64,000 bases of DNA from Legionella geestiana. Its GTDB lineage: Bacteria > Pseudomonadota > Gammaproteobacteria > Legionellales > Legionellaceae. The stretch spans positions 434,001 through 498,000 of the forward strand of contig NZ_CP038271.1 of assembly GCF_004571195.1 (NCBI RefSeq). Direction: 5' to 3'. The notes below the pieces were generated by a model that saw nothing but the letters and a program-made list of their open reading frames with translations, had not been told where the DNA came from and made no database searches. A program made the translations under genes and the position numbers. Positions 37,381 to 47,754 of this stretch are shown piece after piece (positions within the stretch are counted from its first letter, which is position 1; every line of letters begins with the position of its first letter).

Positions 37381-38925
37381 TTACACTCCTTGCAGGTGTG
37401 CCTGCATTCCATCAGGGCCAAGACGGATATACTTGACCATTAACCACAACTCAACAACGGCCAGTGCCGTGTAAAAAAGCACAAAACCTGAGAGTGAGGT
37501 AAGCAGCTGACCCGTGCTCACAGAGGATGTTCCCATAAACGTTGGCAAGACCCCCTGCACCACCCAGGGCTGGCGACCGTATTCGGCAACTACCCAGCCA
37601 AGCTCTGCGGCAAGCCATGGAAGAGGCAGCGACCAGAAGGCGAGGTGCAGATACCAGCGAGCAGAATGGGCACGGCGACGAATCGTCAGATAAAAGCCTG
37701 TAGCAAAGAGAAAAATCAGGAAGAGCCCACACGCCACCATAATGCGAAACGAGAAAAAGAGCGGCAACACGTTCGGCTGTAAATCATTGGCCGCACGGTT
37801 AATCTGATCTTCAGTCGCATCCACCACCTTCTCGGTGTATTTTTTCAGCAACAGACCATAACCGAGGTAATCGCCATAATCTTCAAAACGCTCACGTGCC
37901 ATTTCATCCGAAGGATTCTTTTGCAGTACGGTTAAGGCTTCATAGGCCAGCATCCCGTGACGAATATGCTCTTTTCCTTCTTCAATCAGCTCTGATATGC
38001 CTTCAAGCTGCTCAGTAAAAGAACGGGTCGCAATAATGCCCAGTGCCCATGGGATATCAATGGCATAACGTGTAGTCGCCGTAGCCTTGTCAGGAATACC
38101 GAATACCGTCAGCGATGCCGGGGCTTTTTCCGTATGCCACATGGCCTCCATGGCGGCAATTTTCATTTTCTGGTTGCTGTTTGCGACATAACCGCTTTCA
38201 TCGCCCAGCACCACTACTGACAGCGCGGATGCCAGCCCAAATGAAATTGCAACGGTCATCGAACGCTTTGCAAAGGCGATATTGCGCCCCCGAAGCAGAA
38301 ACCACGCACTGATAGCCAGCACAAAAACAGCGCCCGTGACATAACCGGCACTGATGGTATGTACGAACTTGGCCTGAGCAACCGGGTTGAACATGACCTC
38401 TGCAAAGCTCGTAACCTCCATGCGCATCGTCTGATAATCAAAGTGCGCGCCTACAGGATTTTGCATCCAGCCATTGGCAATGAGAATCCAGAGGGCCGAA
38501 AGATTGGTGCCGAGCGCCAGCAGCCAGGTACTGGCCAGGTGCTGCAACTTTGTAAGACGTGCCCAGCCAAAGAAAAAGAGTCCCACAAACGTGGCCTCAA
38601 GGAAAAATGCCATCAGTCCCTCAATGGCCAGCGGCGCCCCAAACACATCCCCTACATAGTGGGAATAATAGGACCAGTTGGTACCAAACTGGAACTCCAT
38701 GGTAAGTCCCGTGGCGACACCAAGGACAAAGTTAATACCAAAAAGTACACCCCAGTATTTGACCATCTGGCGCCAAATCTCGCGCCCCGTCATTACATAG
38801 ACGGTTTCCATAATGGCAAGCAGTAAAGAAAGACCAAGGGTCAAAGGAACAAACAGAAAATGATAGAGTGCTGTCAGGGCAAACTGTAACCGTGAAAGCT
38901 CTACTACCGCACCGGCAGGTATCAT
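37381..38925 (-). CDS. cydA: CydA, cytochrome bd quinol oxidase subunit I
   Basis: Carries haems b558, b595 and d and the quinol site; reduces O2 to water at high affinity. The 514-residue protein has the N-terminal LSRLQFALTALYHFLFVPLT with the haem-ligand His, FGTNWSYYSHYVGDVFGAPLA, the second His ligand region KFVHTISAGYVTGA, a quinol-loop segment about 245-330, and the GRQPWVVQGVLPT motif. ATG 38925 is 6 bases after GAGG; a TTG two codons earlier is disfavoured. It follows the cydP-like gene by about 97 bases, giving the order cydP-cydA-cydB-cydX. Confidence 0.96.
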   Translation of the reverse strand: MIPAGAVVELSRLQFALTALYHFLFVPLTLGLSLLLAIMETVYVMTGREIWRQMVKYWGVLFGINFVLGVATGLTMEFQFGTNWSYYSHYVGDVFGAPLAIEGLMAFFLEATFVGLFFFGWARLTKLQHLASTWLLALGTNLSALWILIANGWMQNPVGAHFDYQTMRMEVTSFAEVMFNPVAQAKFVHTISAGYVTGAVFVLAISAWFLLRGRNIAFAKRSMTVAISFGLASALSVVVLGDESGYVANSNQKMKIAAMEAMWHTEKAPASLTVFGIPDKATATTRYAIDIPWALGIIATRSFTEQLEGISELIEEGKEHIRHGMLAYEALTVLQKNPSDEMARERFEDYGDYLGYGLLLKKYTEKVVDATEDQINRAANDLQPNVLPLFFSFRIMVACGLFLIFLFATGFYLTIRRRAHSARWYLHLAFWSLPLPWLAAELGWVVAEYGRQPWVVQGVLPTFMGTSSVSTGQLLTSLSGFVLFYTALAVVELWLMVKYIRLGPDGMQAHLQGV

Positions 38926-39022
38926 GAGCAACCTCGCGTGTCGTGGGTATCAATCACAGACACACGCTGATGACGCTGTTCAGTACGCCCGCCTTCATAC
39001 CGTGGCAGGCGCCTCAATGCCA

Positions 39023-39187
39023 TCACTCAGAATGTGCCTGCGCACTCTGAACCAATGAACCCAGTAACCATTCAGTCTGGGTAAGATGACCACGCTCCAC
39101 GTCATGAAAACACACCCACCAGAGCACAAACAGCAGGGTGAATTTAAACAGCAGCGTTAACAGGATATCCCTGGTTATAGGTTTCAT
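39023..39187 (-). CDS. cydP: CydP-like small subunit of cytochrome bd oxidase
   Basis: A 54-residue protein with one membrane helix (about 8-27): MKPITRDILLTLLFKFTLLF then VLWWVCFHD, followed by a hydrophilic tail. Small proteins of the pattern (K/R)xxALxLLxKLxLLFxLWWxFF, encoded directly upstream of cydA in several proteobacteria, are named CydP. The match is in pattern, position and size; it is not an identity check. No strong ribosome site is seen (only GAG at the expected place). A TATAGT -10-like hexamer lies about 30 bases upstream. Confidence 0.75.
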   Translation of the reverse strand: MKPITRDILLTLLFKFTLLFVLWWVCFHDVERGHLTQTEWLLGSLVQSAQAHSE

Positions 39188-39239
39188 GGCTCAGTATCCG
39201 AAAAATTGCCGTTACTATACAACAATTATGCTTAATCTT

Positions 39240-40631
39240 CTACTTCTTGCGCTTTACATGGCGCATCAGGCGCTTTTTACGATTGACCTGGCGCGCTGAT
39301 AGTTTGTTAGGTTTGTTGCGATACGGATTTTCACCGCCACGAAACTCAAGCTTTAAAGGGGTACCTACCATATTAAGCGCTTCAACAAACGCGTTGGTAA
39401 GATAGCGTTTATAGCTGTCTGGCAGTGCGCCGAGCTGATTGCCATGTATGACAATAACTGGCGGATTATGACCGCCGGCGTGTGCATAGCGTAACTTGAT
39501 TCGCCGCCCGTTAACCAATGGCGGAGCATGTCGGGTAACAAGCTCCTGTAAGAGGCGCGTCAGATGCGGCGTTGAGAGCGATTGTGTAGCGGAGGCATAG
39601 GCCTTTTCAATATCACGAAACAACACCCCGACCCCACTGCCATGAAGTGCTGAAATGGTTCGCGTTGTCGCAAAGCGGGTAAACTGGAGGCGCCGCTCCA
39701 GCGTGTCCATCACTGCTTTACGACTCTCATCAGAAAGCCCATCCCACTTATTCACTGCAACAACAAGGCCTTTTCCGGCTTCAATCACAAAGCCGAGCAA
39801 ATGCATGTCCTGTTCGGTAAGCCCTTCCTGCGCGTCAATGAGTACCACGCACACATTCGCTTCGCGGATGGCCTGTAGTGTTTTAATAATGGAGAACTTT
39901 TCAATTTTCTCATCCACGCGGGAACGGCGGCGTACGCCTGCCGTGTCAACAAGGACATAATCGTGTCCATCGCGTGAAAACGGAATCGCAATGCTGTCAC
40001 GGGTGGTTCCGGGCATGTCATAGACAACCACCCGCTCTTCACCAAGCATGCGGTTTATCAAGGTAGACTTACCGACATTCGGCCGCCCCACAAATGCGAT
40101 ACGAATCCCCTCCGATGCTTCAGGAGTCTCTGCTTCAACAGCAGGTAACGCGTCCTGAAAATGCGCGAGTAAATCGGCAATTCCGCGCCCGTGTGCCGCA
40201 GAGATTGGAAACACGGCAGAAAATCCAAAGGCGTGAAATTCCGAGCATGCGACATCTTCATCCAGACTTTCTGCTTTGTTAACGACCACATACACTGGCT
40301 TATTAACTCGGCGCAGCCTGTCGGCAATGGTTCGGTCAACGCCAGTGATTCCGGAGCGCGCGTCTACCAGAAAGAAAATGCAGTCTGCTTCTTCGATGGC
40401 AGAAGCGCTCTGACGTGACATCAGCGCATCGACTGCCGCATCATCGACACCGATACCACCCGTGTCAACTACAATAAATTCCGCACCGTTCGCGCTCGCC
40501 TGACCATATTGCCGGTCACGTGTAAGGCCCGGAAAGTCGGCAACCAGTGCATCCTGGGTGCGCGTCAAACGGTTGAAAAGCGTTGATTTTCCCACATTGG
40601 GTCGGCCCACAAGGGCCACAACTGGAAGCAT
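39240..40631 (-). CDS. der: Der (EngA), double-domain ribosome assembly GTPase
   Basis: GTPase needed for 50S subunit assembly. The 463-residue protein has two G domains: the first with [23 protein letters not shown] and NKAE (2-160), the second with [24 protein letters not shown] and NKWD (about 178-350), then the C-terminal KH-like domain and a Lys/Arg-rich tail ([17 protein letters not shown]). ATG 40631 at the conserved [11 protein letters not shown] start is used; the frame runs further into bamB. It is the last gene of the ndk-to-der operon, starting 1 base after bamB. Confidence 0.97.
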
Positions 40632-40632
40632 A

Positions 40633-41826
40633 CTACCCCACTGACAACTGATTAAGCCTTCCGTTAGCAGTAAACACATACACCTGATTACCTGAAACGG
40701 CCGGAGCAAGCTCTACCGCCGAGCCAAGCGCGGTACGGGCAAGAAACTCACCATTTTCCGCGGAAAGCGCATGCAGATAACCGGTACGGTCTCCCACAAG
40801 CACTTTACCCGCGACAAGTACCGGTTCAGTGAGGCCGTGCGCCTTGAGCCCCTCCTGCTTCCATGCTACCTGCCCGTTGCTGCGATTAATCGCCCAGACC
40901 ACATCATTACTGTCGGTCATATAGAGATTAGTGGCATCCGTCGCAACGTTTTTATAGGTTGAAGCAGGTTTTTTCCAGATAAATTCGCCATTACCGAGTG
41001 AAAGCGCGCCTACATAGCCCTGATAGCTCGCAAGGAGCGCCACATCGCCTCTGACAACAGGGTCAGCATCAATGTCAACGAGACGCTCCACATCGCTGGC
41101 ACCACTTGCAAAAGCGATGGAGCGCTGCCATAAGAGCTTTCCGGTCTCAAGATCGACAGCATCCATGCGGCCATCAGCGTAACCTGCCAGCACAATGCGA
41201 TTATCAACCACAACGGGTGAAGAGCTGGCCTTAAGTGCCAGGTCCGGCGCACCATGATCGGAAATCCATAATTTTTTGCCACTGGCAACTGCAAATGCGT
41301 AAAGATTGCCGTCAATGGTTTTTGCAAGAACACGGTCTTTTGCAATAACCGGATGCGAGAGCACATCACCGGATAGCTGCGCCTTCCAGGAGATGCTGCC
41401 ATCGGACTGTTTCATGATGATAAGGCCTGAAGCATCGGTACCAACTGCCACAACACCGGCCTCTACTGCTGGTCCACTGACCAGACGCTCTGTAAGCTGG
41501 CGAGACCAGAGTACTTTACCGTTATTGCGTTCAATTGCCTGCACCAGACCAGAAGCGTCTGCCGTGTAGAGGAGATTCCCCCGAACCACAGGCTTAAGCT
41601 TGAGATAGGCACTGTTTTTTTGTGGCTTTGAAACGGGTACAGACCATACTTCCTTAACGGCGACTCGGTTTTTCAGTGGCTGCAGTTCAGAAGGTTTTGG
41701 CGTATTGTCCTTTCCAAGCATGTAATCGTCAATTTTAGAACAGGCCGTGATTGAGAGCAGACCGATAAGACCCAGAACCGGTGACAGTCTTACCCCACTA
41801 CGATGAATTTCTGGTTTCATGAGCAT
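40633..41826 (-). CDS. bamB: BamB, outer membrane protein assembly lipoprotein
   Basis: PQQ-like eight-bladed beta-propeller subunit of the BAM complex that inserts beta-barrel proteins. The 397-residue precursor has a signal peptide with lipobox ITAC (lipidated Cys29), then repeated blade motifs of the form GxVxAxxxxxGKxLWxR (for example [49 protein letters not shown]). The start at 41826 directly follows the yfgM stop; a second ATG two codons in is possible. The yfgM-bamB-der order is the usual one. Confidence 0.95.
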   Translation of the reverse strand: MLMKPEIHRSGVRLSPVLGLIGLLSITACSKIDDYMLGKDNTPKPSELQPLKNRVAVKEVWSVPVSKPQKNSAYLKLKPVVRGNLLYTADASGLVQAIERNNGKVLWSRQLTERLVSGPAVEAGVVAVGTDASGLIIMKQSDGSISWKAQLSGDVLSHPVIAKDRVLAKTIDGNLYAFAVASGKKLWISDHGAPDLALKASSSPVVVDNRIVLAGYADGRMDAVDLETGKLLWQRSIAFASGASDVERLVDIDADPVVRGDVALLASYQGYVGALSLGNGEFIWKKPASTYKNVATDATNLYMTDSNDVVWAINRSNGQVAWKQEGLKAHGLTEPVLVAGKVLVGDRTGYLHALSAENGEFLARTALGSAVELAPAVSGNQVYVFTANGRLNQLSVG

Positions 41827-42507
41827 TTATACCTGGGCTGATTGCAGCGCACTCGTGTTTTTATTCCCGGCCTGAGTCAGGGCTGCTAGTTCATTGGTTT
41901 TCATTTCAAGAAAGAGGTTGCCCATTCCATGGGTCCTGACCTCGCGAATCGCTTCCTGGTAGGATGCTACCGCCTGTTGATAATGGCCGGTAGATGCAAA
42001 AATATCCCCTTTGAGTTCATTAATTTCCGGCAGGTACGCTGCATCATCAAGCTGTGCGAGCGCTGCCAGCGCCTTATCCCAGTTTTTTTGAGCGGCAAGC
42101 ACGCGGCTCAGGCGAATTTTAGCGACCTGACGCAATGCGGGCATCGCAGAGTGAGCACCTACCTGTTCGAGTGCTTCCTGTGCCTTATCGTATTGACTCT
42201 TTTCCACGTAAAGTTTGGCTAGCGCCAGACGTGCACCATCGGCATACACCGATTTTCCATACTCGTTTACGAGGGTGTTGGCATAGGAGCGCACTTCGCG
42301 GTTATTGTGGTTTGAAAAGGCATACATCATCCGTTCAAACGTGGCAGATGCCTGCAGCTGCAGTTTTTCAGTGTGCCAGTTCCAGTAACGCACACCCGCA
42401 GCAATGAGCAGCACGCAGGATAAAACCAGCGTTATGAGGTTACCGTAACGTTTCCAGAAATTTTTAATGGCCTCAATTTGTTCGTCTTCCGTTCTGTATA
42501 CCGTCAT
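41827..42507 (-). CDS. yfgM: YfgM family membrane-anchored TPR protein
   Basis: A 226-residue protein with a cytoplasmic N-terminus of the family type (MTVYRTEDEQIEAIKNFWKR), one membrane helix (about 24-41) and a periplasmic TPR-like helical domain (about 55-205). YfgM is an ancillary SecYEG-associated chaperone in E. coli working with PpiD. It abuts bamB and follows hisS by 24 bases. Confidence 0.92.
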   Translation of the reverse strand: MTVYRTEDEQIEAIKNFWKRYGNLITLVLSCVLLIAAGVRYWNWHTEKLQLQASATFERMMYAFSNHNNREVRSYANTLVNEYGKSVYADGARLALAKLYVEKSQYDKAQEALEQVGAHSAMPALRQVAKIRLSRVLAAQKNWDKALAALAQLDDAAYLPEINELKGDIFASTGHYQQAVASYQEAIREVRTHGMGNLFLEMKTNELAALTQAGNKNTSALQSAQV

Positions 42508-42531
42508 GTTTCCTCTCCAACCCCAATTGAC

Positions 42532-43812
42532 CTAACCCGCGACTCGTGCGAGCAATAATGCAGCAAGTACCGATTCCGACACGCTTGTCTGTTCCCCGCC
42601 TTCTCGCAGATCCTTAAGCCCGACCATGCCAGAAGCACACTCTTCCTCGCCAAGAATAACCGCAAAGCGCGCGCTGGAGCGATCGGCTTTTTTAAACTGA
42701 CTCTTAAAACTGCCGCCGCCCGTATTAACGATGACTCCGCCACCATCCAGGGAGGCACGGAGGGTTTCAGCAAGACGCAGGGCGTGAAGCTGCGGCGCGC
42801 CATCAGCGCAAATCAAGTAAACAAGTGGTGAGCGCTCATCGGTATGAGTAATACCACAACTCTCAAGCAGCAGTAACAGGCGCTCCATACCCAGTGCAAA
42901 ACCTACGGCGGGTGTCGCAGAACCACCCAGATGTTCGACAAGTGCATCGTAGCGTCCACCGGCACAAACTGTCGCCTGACTCCCGAGACGGTCTGTTACC
43001 CATTCAAACACCGTGTGTCCGTAATAATCCAGTCCACGAACCAGATGCGGATTCACGCGATAATTCATGCCGAGCGCCTCGAGGCCGCTGCAGAGCGCCT
43101 CAAAGTGGGCGCGGCTTTCTGGCTCCAGCATATCCTGAAGTTTAGGGGCGGCACTGATTATGTCACGCAAGGCAGGATTTTTGCTGTCGAGAATACGCAT
43201 CGGGTTTTTATCCAGCCGGCGCACGCTGTCTTCATCCAGCGCATCGCGGTTTGCGCTGAACCACTCAACCAGCGATTCGCGGTAGCGGTAGCGCTCAGCC
43301 AGCGTGCCTATGGTGTTTACCTCAAGGGAGAGATACTCACGAATGCCAAGCCGCTCCCAAAGGCGTGCGGTCAGTGCCAGAAGCTCAAGTTCAATTGCCA
43401 CCCCCGCAATCCCAAACGCTTCAACGCCAAACTGACAAAACTGGCGGTAACGGCCTTTTTGGGGTTTCTCGTGCCGAAACATGGGACCCATGTACCAGAG
43501 ACGCTGTTGCTGGTTGTGCAGAAGTCCGTGCTCGAGACAGGCACGTACGCAGCCCGCGGTTCCCTCCGGTCGCAGGGTAATGCTCTCGCCGTTAAGATCA
43601 GTAAAAGAATACATTTCCTTTTCAACGATATCAGTCACATCACCAATGCTGCGGCGAAAAAGGCTGGTACTTTCCACTATCGGAAAACGAATTTCAGCAT
43701 AGCCATACTGGCTCATCGATTCAGCGAGTGTGCGCTCAAGCCAGCGCCAGGCTCCGGTTTGTGCGGGCAGCACATCGTTCATCCCGCGTATTGCCTGAAT
43801 CCTGTCACTCAC
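42532..43812 (-). CDS. hisS: HisS, histidyl-tRNA synthetase
   Basis: Class II synthetase charging tRNA-His. The 426-residue protein has IQAIRGMNDVLP at the N-terminus, motif 1/2 regions FPIVESTSLFRRSIGD and RLWYMGPMFRHEKPQKGR, FCQFGVEAFG, the histidine-specific LVRGLDYYGHTVFEW, motif 3 GFALGMERLLLLLE, and the anticodon-binding C-terminal domain. ispG, often just before hisS, is missing: rodZ overlaps the start by 8 bases instead. A long antisense frame (42931-43923) exists but is a shadow. Confidence 0.97.
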   Translation of the reverse strand: MSDRIQAIRGMNDVLPAQTGAWRWLERTLAESMSQYGYAEIRFPIVESTSLFRRSIGDVTDIVEKEMYSFTDLNGESITLRPEGTAGCVRACLEHGLLHNQQQRLWYMGPMFRHEKPQKGRYRQFCQFGVEAFGIAGVAIELELLALTARLWERLGIREYLSLEVNTIGTLAERYRYRESLVEWFSANRDALDEDSVRRLDKNPMRILDSKNPALRDIISAAPKLQDMLEPESRAHFEALCSGLEALGMNYRVNPHLVRGLDYYGHTVFEWVTDRLGSQATVCAGGRYDALVEHLGGSATPAVGFALGMERLLLLLESCGITHTDERSPLVYLICADGAPQLHALRLAETLRASLDGGGVIVNTGGGSFKSQFKKADRSSARFAVILGEEECASGMVGLKDLREGGEQTSVSESVLAALLLARVAG

Positions 43813-44386
43813 CCGTCTGCTCCAGCGGTGTCAGCGTTTCCTGTGGCGCACTCAGCAAAGACTCCATGCGGGACAAATCCGTCAGGCGAATTTCTGATTC
43901 AGGGCTTTCTGCACTTGCCGTAGCCGCATTCTCAGCGGTGGAATGTGCGGTAAAAAATCCGTGCTGCTCGCCTCGGCTTGACTGCCACCAAAGACCGATT
44001 GCCACCAGCAGTCCAAGGGCAAAGACTGCTGTCATCCAGCGAATCATGCGGTGATCGCGATGCGGTTCTACACGGCGAGACTGCCACAGAGGTTTCTCAT
44101 ATGAACGCTCTTCATGGTGGAGGCCATTGAATACCTCAAGGAGCGGATCGGGGCGCACGCCCAGTAATTTTGCATAAGCGCGCAGATAGCCTTTTATAAA
44201 AACAGGTTCCGGCATTTTATGGTAGGCATCTGCTTCGAGCAGTTCAATCATATTGACCCGAAGGTGTAGCTTTCCGGCAACGTACTCGGTACTGTAGCCC
44301 TTCTGCATGCGCACGCCCGCAAGCAGCGCGCCTGGCTTTTGTGAACCAGGTACAGGTGATTCTTCTGTATATGTTGTGGTGTTCAT
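43805..44386 (-). CDS. rodZ: RodZ-like cell-shape protein (HTH plus membrane helix), short form
   Basis: RodZ couples MreB filaments to the elongation machinery. The 193-residue protein has an N-terminal Cro-type helix-turn-helix (about 18-85; LLAGVRMQKGYSTEYVAGKL, FIKGYLRAYAKLLG), a basic juxtamembrane stretch (about 100-113), one membrane helix (about 114-132) and a short periplasmic tail rich in Glu/Ser. E. coli RodZ (337) has a larger periplasmic beta domain, which is absent here. It overlaps pilF (ATGA) and hisS (8 bases). Confidence 0.88.
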   Translation of the reverse strand: MNTTTYTEESPVPGSQKPGALLAGVRMQKGYSTEYVAGKLHLRVNMIELLEADAYHKMPEPVFIKGYLRAYAKLLGVRPDPLLEVFNGLHHEERSYEKPLWQSRRVEPHRDHRMIRWMTAVFALGLLVAIGLWWQSSRGEQHGFFTAHSTAENAATASAESPESEIRLTDLSRMESLLSAPQETLTPLEQTGE

Positions 44387-45126
44387 GCCTTGCTCCGATA
44401 ATTTTTTCCGGGCGTCTGCGCGCCATCCTGCGCGGAAAATTCCGCCTTCCCTGCCATTGCCTCAGCCTTTACTGCCAAAGCGCGCAGATGCGCGTCATTG
44501 TGCGTCAATTCCATGTGTTCCCGCAACAGTTTACGTGCTTTCAGGGCATTTCCATCCTGCAGCGCCATTGCTGCCAGCGCTTCGAGGGATTGCGAACGTC
44601 CTGCATCCTGTGCAAGTGCCTTCTCAAAAGCCTGCGTTGCCAGTGTTCTGTCGCCCGCAGCACGCGCACAGAGGCCCGAATTTTCGTAAACACCCGCGGT
44701 GTTCGAGTAGGCCGCGTCCCGCACCGCGACTGCAAACCAGCGCTGTGCTTCATTGTACTTTCCCTGCCGGCAAAGAAAAGCGCCGTAGTTATTGCATTGA
44801 GCGCCGCTTTCTCGAGCGTTGCGCACCGCTTTACGGTAGTACACATCAGCCCCTGCTGGCTCACCGGTATGTTCAAGGTACCAACCCATTGCCGCATTGG
44901 CCTGTGGGTAATCTGGCGCCAGTTTTAAGGCATGAACCAGTTTGCGTTTTGCACGGGGGAAATCACCCTGCTTAAGGTAGGCAAGTCCCAATCGGGTATT
45001 GTATAGAGCGGCGCGCTCAGGATTGGGAGCCTCCACCGCCGCAGCTACGGAGTTTTCCGCATCTGCCTCATGCACGCACCCGGTCAGAAAGAGCACTAAC
45101 ACCAGCGCCAGCATCCATTGCGCCAC
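44383..45126 (-). CDS. pilF: PilF/PilW, type IV pilus biogenesis TPR lipoprotein
   Basis: Pilotin-type outer membrane lipoprotein that helps assemble the PilQ secretin. The 247-residue precursor has a lipobox LTGC (Cys17) and about six TPR units, with the family block LGLAYLKQGDFPRAKRKL and the Cys pair in CNNYGAFLCRQGKY that is typical of PilF. The frame stays open to 45285, inside rlmN, but a GTG at 45126 has AGGCAGG 5 bases before it and gives a proper lipoprotein signal, so it is taken as the start. Position after rlmN and before rodZ is canonical. Confidence 0.92.
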   Translation of the reverse strand: MAQWMLALVLVLFLTGCVHEADAENSVAAAVEAPNPERAALYNTRLGLAYLKQGDFPRAKRKLVHALKLAPDYPQANAAMGWYLEHTGEPAGADVYYRKAVRNARESGAQCNNYGAFLCRQGKYNEAQRWFAVAVRDAAYSNTAGVYENSGLCARAAGDRTLATQAFEKALAQDAGRSQSLEALAAMALQDGNALKARKLLREHMELTHNDAHLRALAVKAEAMAGKAEFSAQDGAQTPGKNYRSKA

Positions 45127-45160
45127 AAAAACCTGCCTGCTACCCGCTAAAAAAGCGTCA

Positions 45161-46297
45161 TTATAACCGCGATTCACCCTCTCTGGAAGCAGTCTTTGGT
45201 GCTGGCGAAAAATGCAGTGTCTGCCAGCGCGCTGAACGGCTGGTTCTGTCCTGAAACTCACCGGCAAGCTGTCCGCAGGCAGCATCTATGTCATCGCCTC
45301 GGGTTTTGCGGGTAATAGTGTTAATGCCTTTGGACATCAGGTAGTCGCGAAAGGCATTGATAGTGTCTTTCGTTGAGCGCTCATATCCCGCATGTGGAAA
45401 GGGATTGAAAGGAATGAGGTTGACCTTGCAGGGCACGTTGGCAACGAGCTTTGCCAGTTCTTCAGCATGCTGCCTCGTATCGTTGACCCCTTTTAACATC
45501 ACGTATTCAAACGTGACATACCGTTTGCTGCCCTTTGGAAAATAGGTGCGGCAAATGTTCATCAGCTCTACAAGCGGGTATTTTTTGTTGATGGGCACCA
45601 GAATATCACGCAGGGCATCATTAGGTGCATGCAGTGACACCGCGAGCGCGACCGGACTTGCGGTTTTAAGGCGTTCAAGTGCCGGCAGCACACCAGACGT
45701 GCTGAGCGTGACTCGCCGCTTTGAAAGTCCATAGGCGAAATCGTCCATCATGAGACTCATGGCGCCTACCACATTGTCAAAATTGAGCAACGGCTCTCCC
45801 ATGCCCATCATGACGACATTCGTGACCCGTTTATCATGCGCACCGTCCGCACGTGAAAGCGCGCGTACGGCAAAATATACCTGACCGATGATTTCTGCGG
45901 TAGTGAGATTGCGGTTAAACCCCTGTTTGGCGGTGGAGCAAAAGCTGCAGTTCAGACCGCATCCGACCTGAGACGACACGCAAAGGGTTCCGCGTTTTGC
46001 TTCGGGAATAAAGACGGTTTCGATGCTGTTGCCACAGTCAAGCCGCAGCAGCCATTTGTGCGTACCGTCTTCCGAGATGTGTTCGCTGGCCAGTTCGGGC
46101 GCACGTACCTCAGCGAGGGAACGGAGCTTCTCACGAAGCCCCTTTCCAAGATTAGTCATGCGGTCAAAATCACTTAGCCCATTCTGATGAATCCACTGCA
46201 TCAGCTGGCGTGCACGAAAAGACGGTTCACCTATTTCGGTAAAAAACGCCTTCAGGCCTTCCTGGGTGTAATTAAGCAGATTGACTTTTTCCGACAT
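45161..46297 (-). CDS. rlmN: RlmN, dual-specificity 23S rRNA/tRNA adenine-C2 methyltransferase
   Basis: Radical SAM enzyme that methylates C2 of A2503 in 23S rRNA and A37 of some tRNAs. The 378-residue protein has the 4Fe-4S motif in [16 protein letters not shown] (Cys-x3-Cys-x2-Cys), the [12 protein letters not shown] block, and the methyl-carrying C-terminal Cys region ([12 protein letters not shown]). The first residues match the family ([18 protein letters not shown]). It starts 12 bases after ndk. Confidence 0.97.
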
Positions 46298-46309
46298 GGC
46301 ACACCACTA

Positions 46310-46744
46310 TCAGTCGTTATTGCGCAGGCAAAGTTCGTGCGGCTCGAAGAAAAAGGCGATTTCAGTCGCAGCATTTTCAGCACTGTCGGAACCGTGAACG
46401 GCGTTAGCATCAATGCTTTCAGCAAAGTCTGCGCGAATGGTGCCGGGAGCGGCTTCTTTAGGATTAGTTGCACCCATCAAATCGCGATTTTTGGCAACTG
46501 CGTTTTCGCCATGCAGAACCTGAATCATCACTGGACCTGAAATCATGAAGTCAACAAGGGCACCAAAAAAAGGACGCTCGCGGTGTACGGCGTAAAATCC
46601 TTCTGCCTGCTCGCGGGAAAGCTGAGCCATGCGGGCAGCTACGATATCAAGCCCTGCTTTCTCAAAGCGTGTATAGATTTCGCCAATGACTGAGCGGGCA
46701 ACTGCATCAGGTTTGATAATCGAAAGGGTGAGTTCTTTGGCCAT
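46310..46744 (-). CDS. ndk: Ndk, nucleoside diphosphate kinase
   Basis: Balances nucleoside triphosphate pools by ping-pong phosphate transfer through His. The 144-residue protein has [29 protein letters not shown] and the active-site [11 protein letters not shown] 46744 follows GGAG at 6 bases; the frame begins further up at 46783. On the minus strand a perfect TATAAT (46775-46780) lies about 30 bases upstream, without a good -35, and probably serves the whole ndk-rlmN-pilF-rodZ-hisS-yfgM-bamB-der operon. Confidence 0.97.
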
Positions 46745-46855
46745 GACCATCTCCACAAGTGTATAAAAACGCGCATTATACACGAATGGAGAGCACTCGG
46801 ACAGAGGTGTTTACAATCGCACTCAGGAATACGCCGATGGTGGCAGCGTTCTCTG

Positions 46856-47737
46856 TCAGGACGCGCCAGCATCTCCGCCAAGATGTGCATCGAAATAAAG
46901 CAGTTCGCGATTTTCCACGTCGCGATTTTCATCCTTGCGGTATTCTGGCAGCAAGGCCAGCAGTTCGCCGGTTTTGAGAATGGCATCGTAGTAATTTTTG
47001 CGAAAGCGGCGTACCTCATCTCCCTGTTCATGCGCCCGAACATCCCAGACGGTAGCGCTCGCCTGTACTTGCTTAATAAAGGCTGTCACATCAGGCAGGA
47101 GCGGCAGCAGTGCCTTGCGCAGGGGTTCATCAATGGCTTTGCCGCAACGCTCGCCAAAGGAATCCCAAAATTCCTCAGACTGCACGGAGAGTCGACCTTC
47201 AACGTGGGCAAATGCATCCATCACGCCATGAAAGACCGAATTGGCGGTAGTCGATATACCAGCCTTTTTCAGCACGGGAGCCATTCGAAGCGCACTGGCT
47301 TCAACCGCTTCCCGCCAGTCTCTCGCCACTATCGTGAGGGCTTCCTGGCTCTCACTCATGCTGCGTGCATGTGTGCGTTCAAATGCCTGAAAGGCTTGAG
47401 AAAGCTCAACGACTTTTATGCGCTCGGCTTCGAGGTCTTCACGTGTCAGAGCACCCGGTGCGCTCTCATCACGGCTTGATTCACCTGACAGAAGATAATC
47501 GACAAAAAGTTTCTGGACATAGACCTGATAATCATGTGCCTGCTGGAGGATAATCCCGTTCAAAAGCATGCGCAGCGGCACCTGAAGCAGCAGGTGATAG
47601 ACACAACCGGGACGGCGCGGAATGCTGGCTCGCGCCTTTTCGTTAAGGTACAGCGGGTATTTCTCAAGAATCTGACCCGCTGTAATCAGGCTGTAAGTAC
47701 TGGTGTCACTGTCCATGGGTCGTGCATCATCCATCAT
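46856..47737 (-). CDS. Unknown soluble helical protein; possible DotZ homologue
   Basis: A 293-residue protein without signal peptide or membrane helix, predicted mostly alpha-helical. It opens with an acidic tract (MMDDARPMDSDTSTYS), then LITAGQILEKYPLYLNEKAR, a Tyr-rich region (about 68-85), a Glu/Arg-rich helix (about 98-130) and a Trp-containing second half. L. pneumophila DotZ (Lpg1549), a subunit of the Dot/Icm coupling complex, is about this size and I recall it lying near this gene neighbourhood, but no motif lets me confirm it. It follows the 273-residue unknown gene by 17 bases and probably belongs to the minC-lpxH transcript. Start uncertain between 47737 and the next ATGs. Confidence 0.75.
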   Translation of the reverse strand: MMDDARPMDSDTSTYSLITAGQILEKYPLYLNEKARASIPRRPGCVYHLLLQVPLRMLLNGIILQQAHDYQVYVQKLFVDYLLSGESSRDESAPGALTREDLEAERIKVVELSQAFQAFERTHARSMSESQEALTIVARDWREAVEASALRMAPVLKKAGISTTANSVFHGVMDAFAHVEGRLSVQSEEFWDSFGERCGKAIDEPLRKALLPLLPDVTAFIKQVQASATVWDVRAHEQGDEVRRFRKNYYDAILKTGELLALLPEYRKDENRDVENRELLYFDAHLGGDAGAS

Positions 47738-47754
47738 TCATTCCGGTTGAAATA

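Noticed and set aside
42931-43923. 330-codon plus-strand frame
   Set aside because: It is antisense to hisS, whose motifs are all intact; the frame is a by-product of codon composition.
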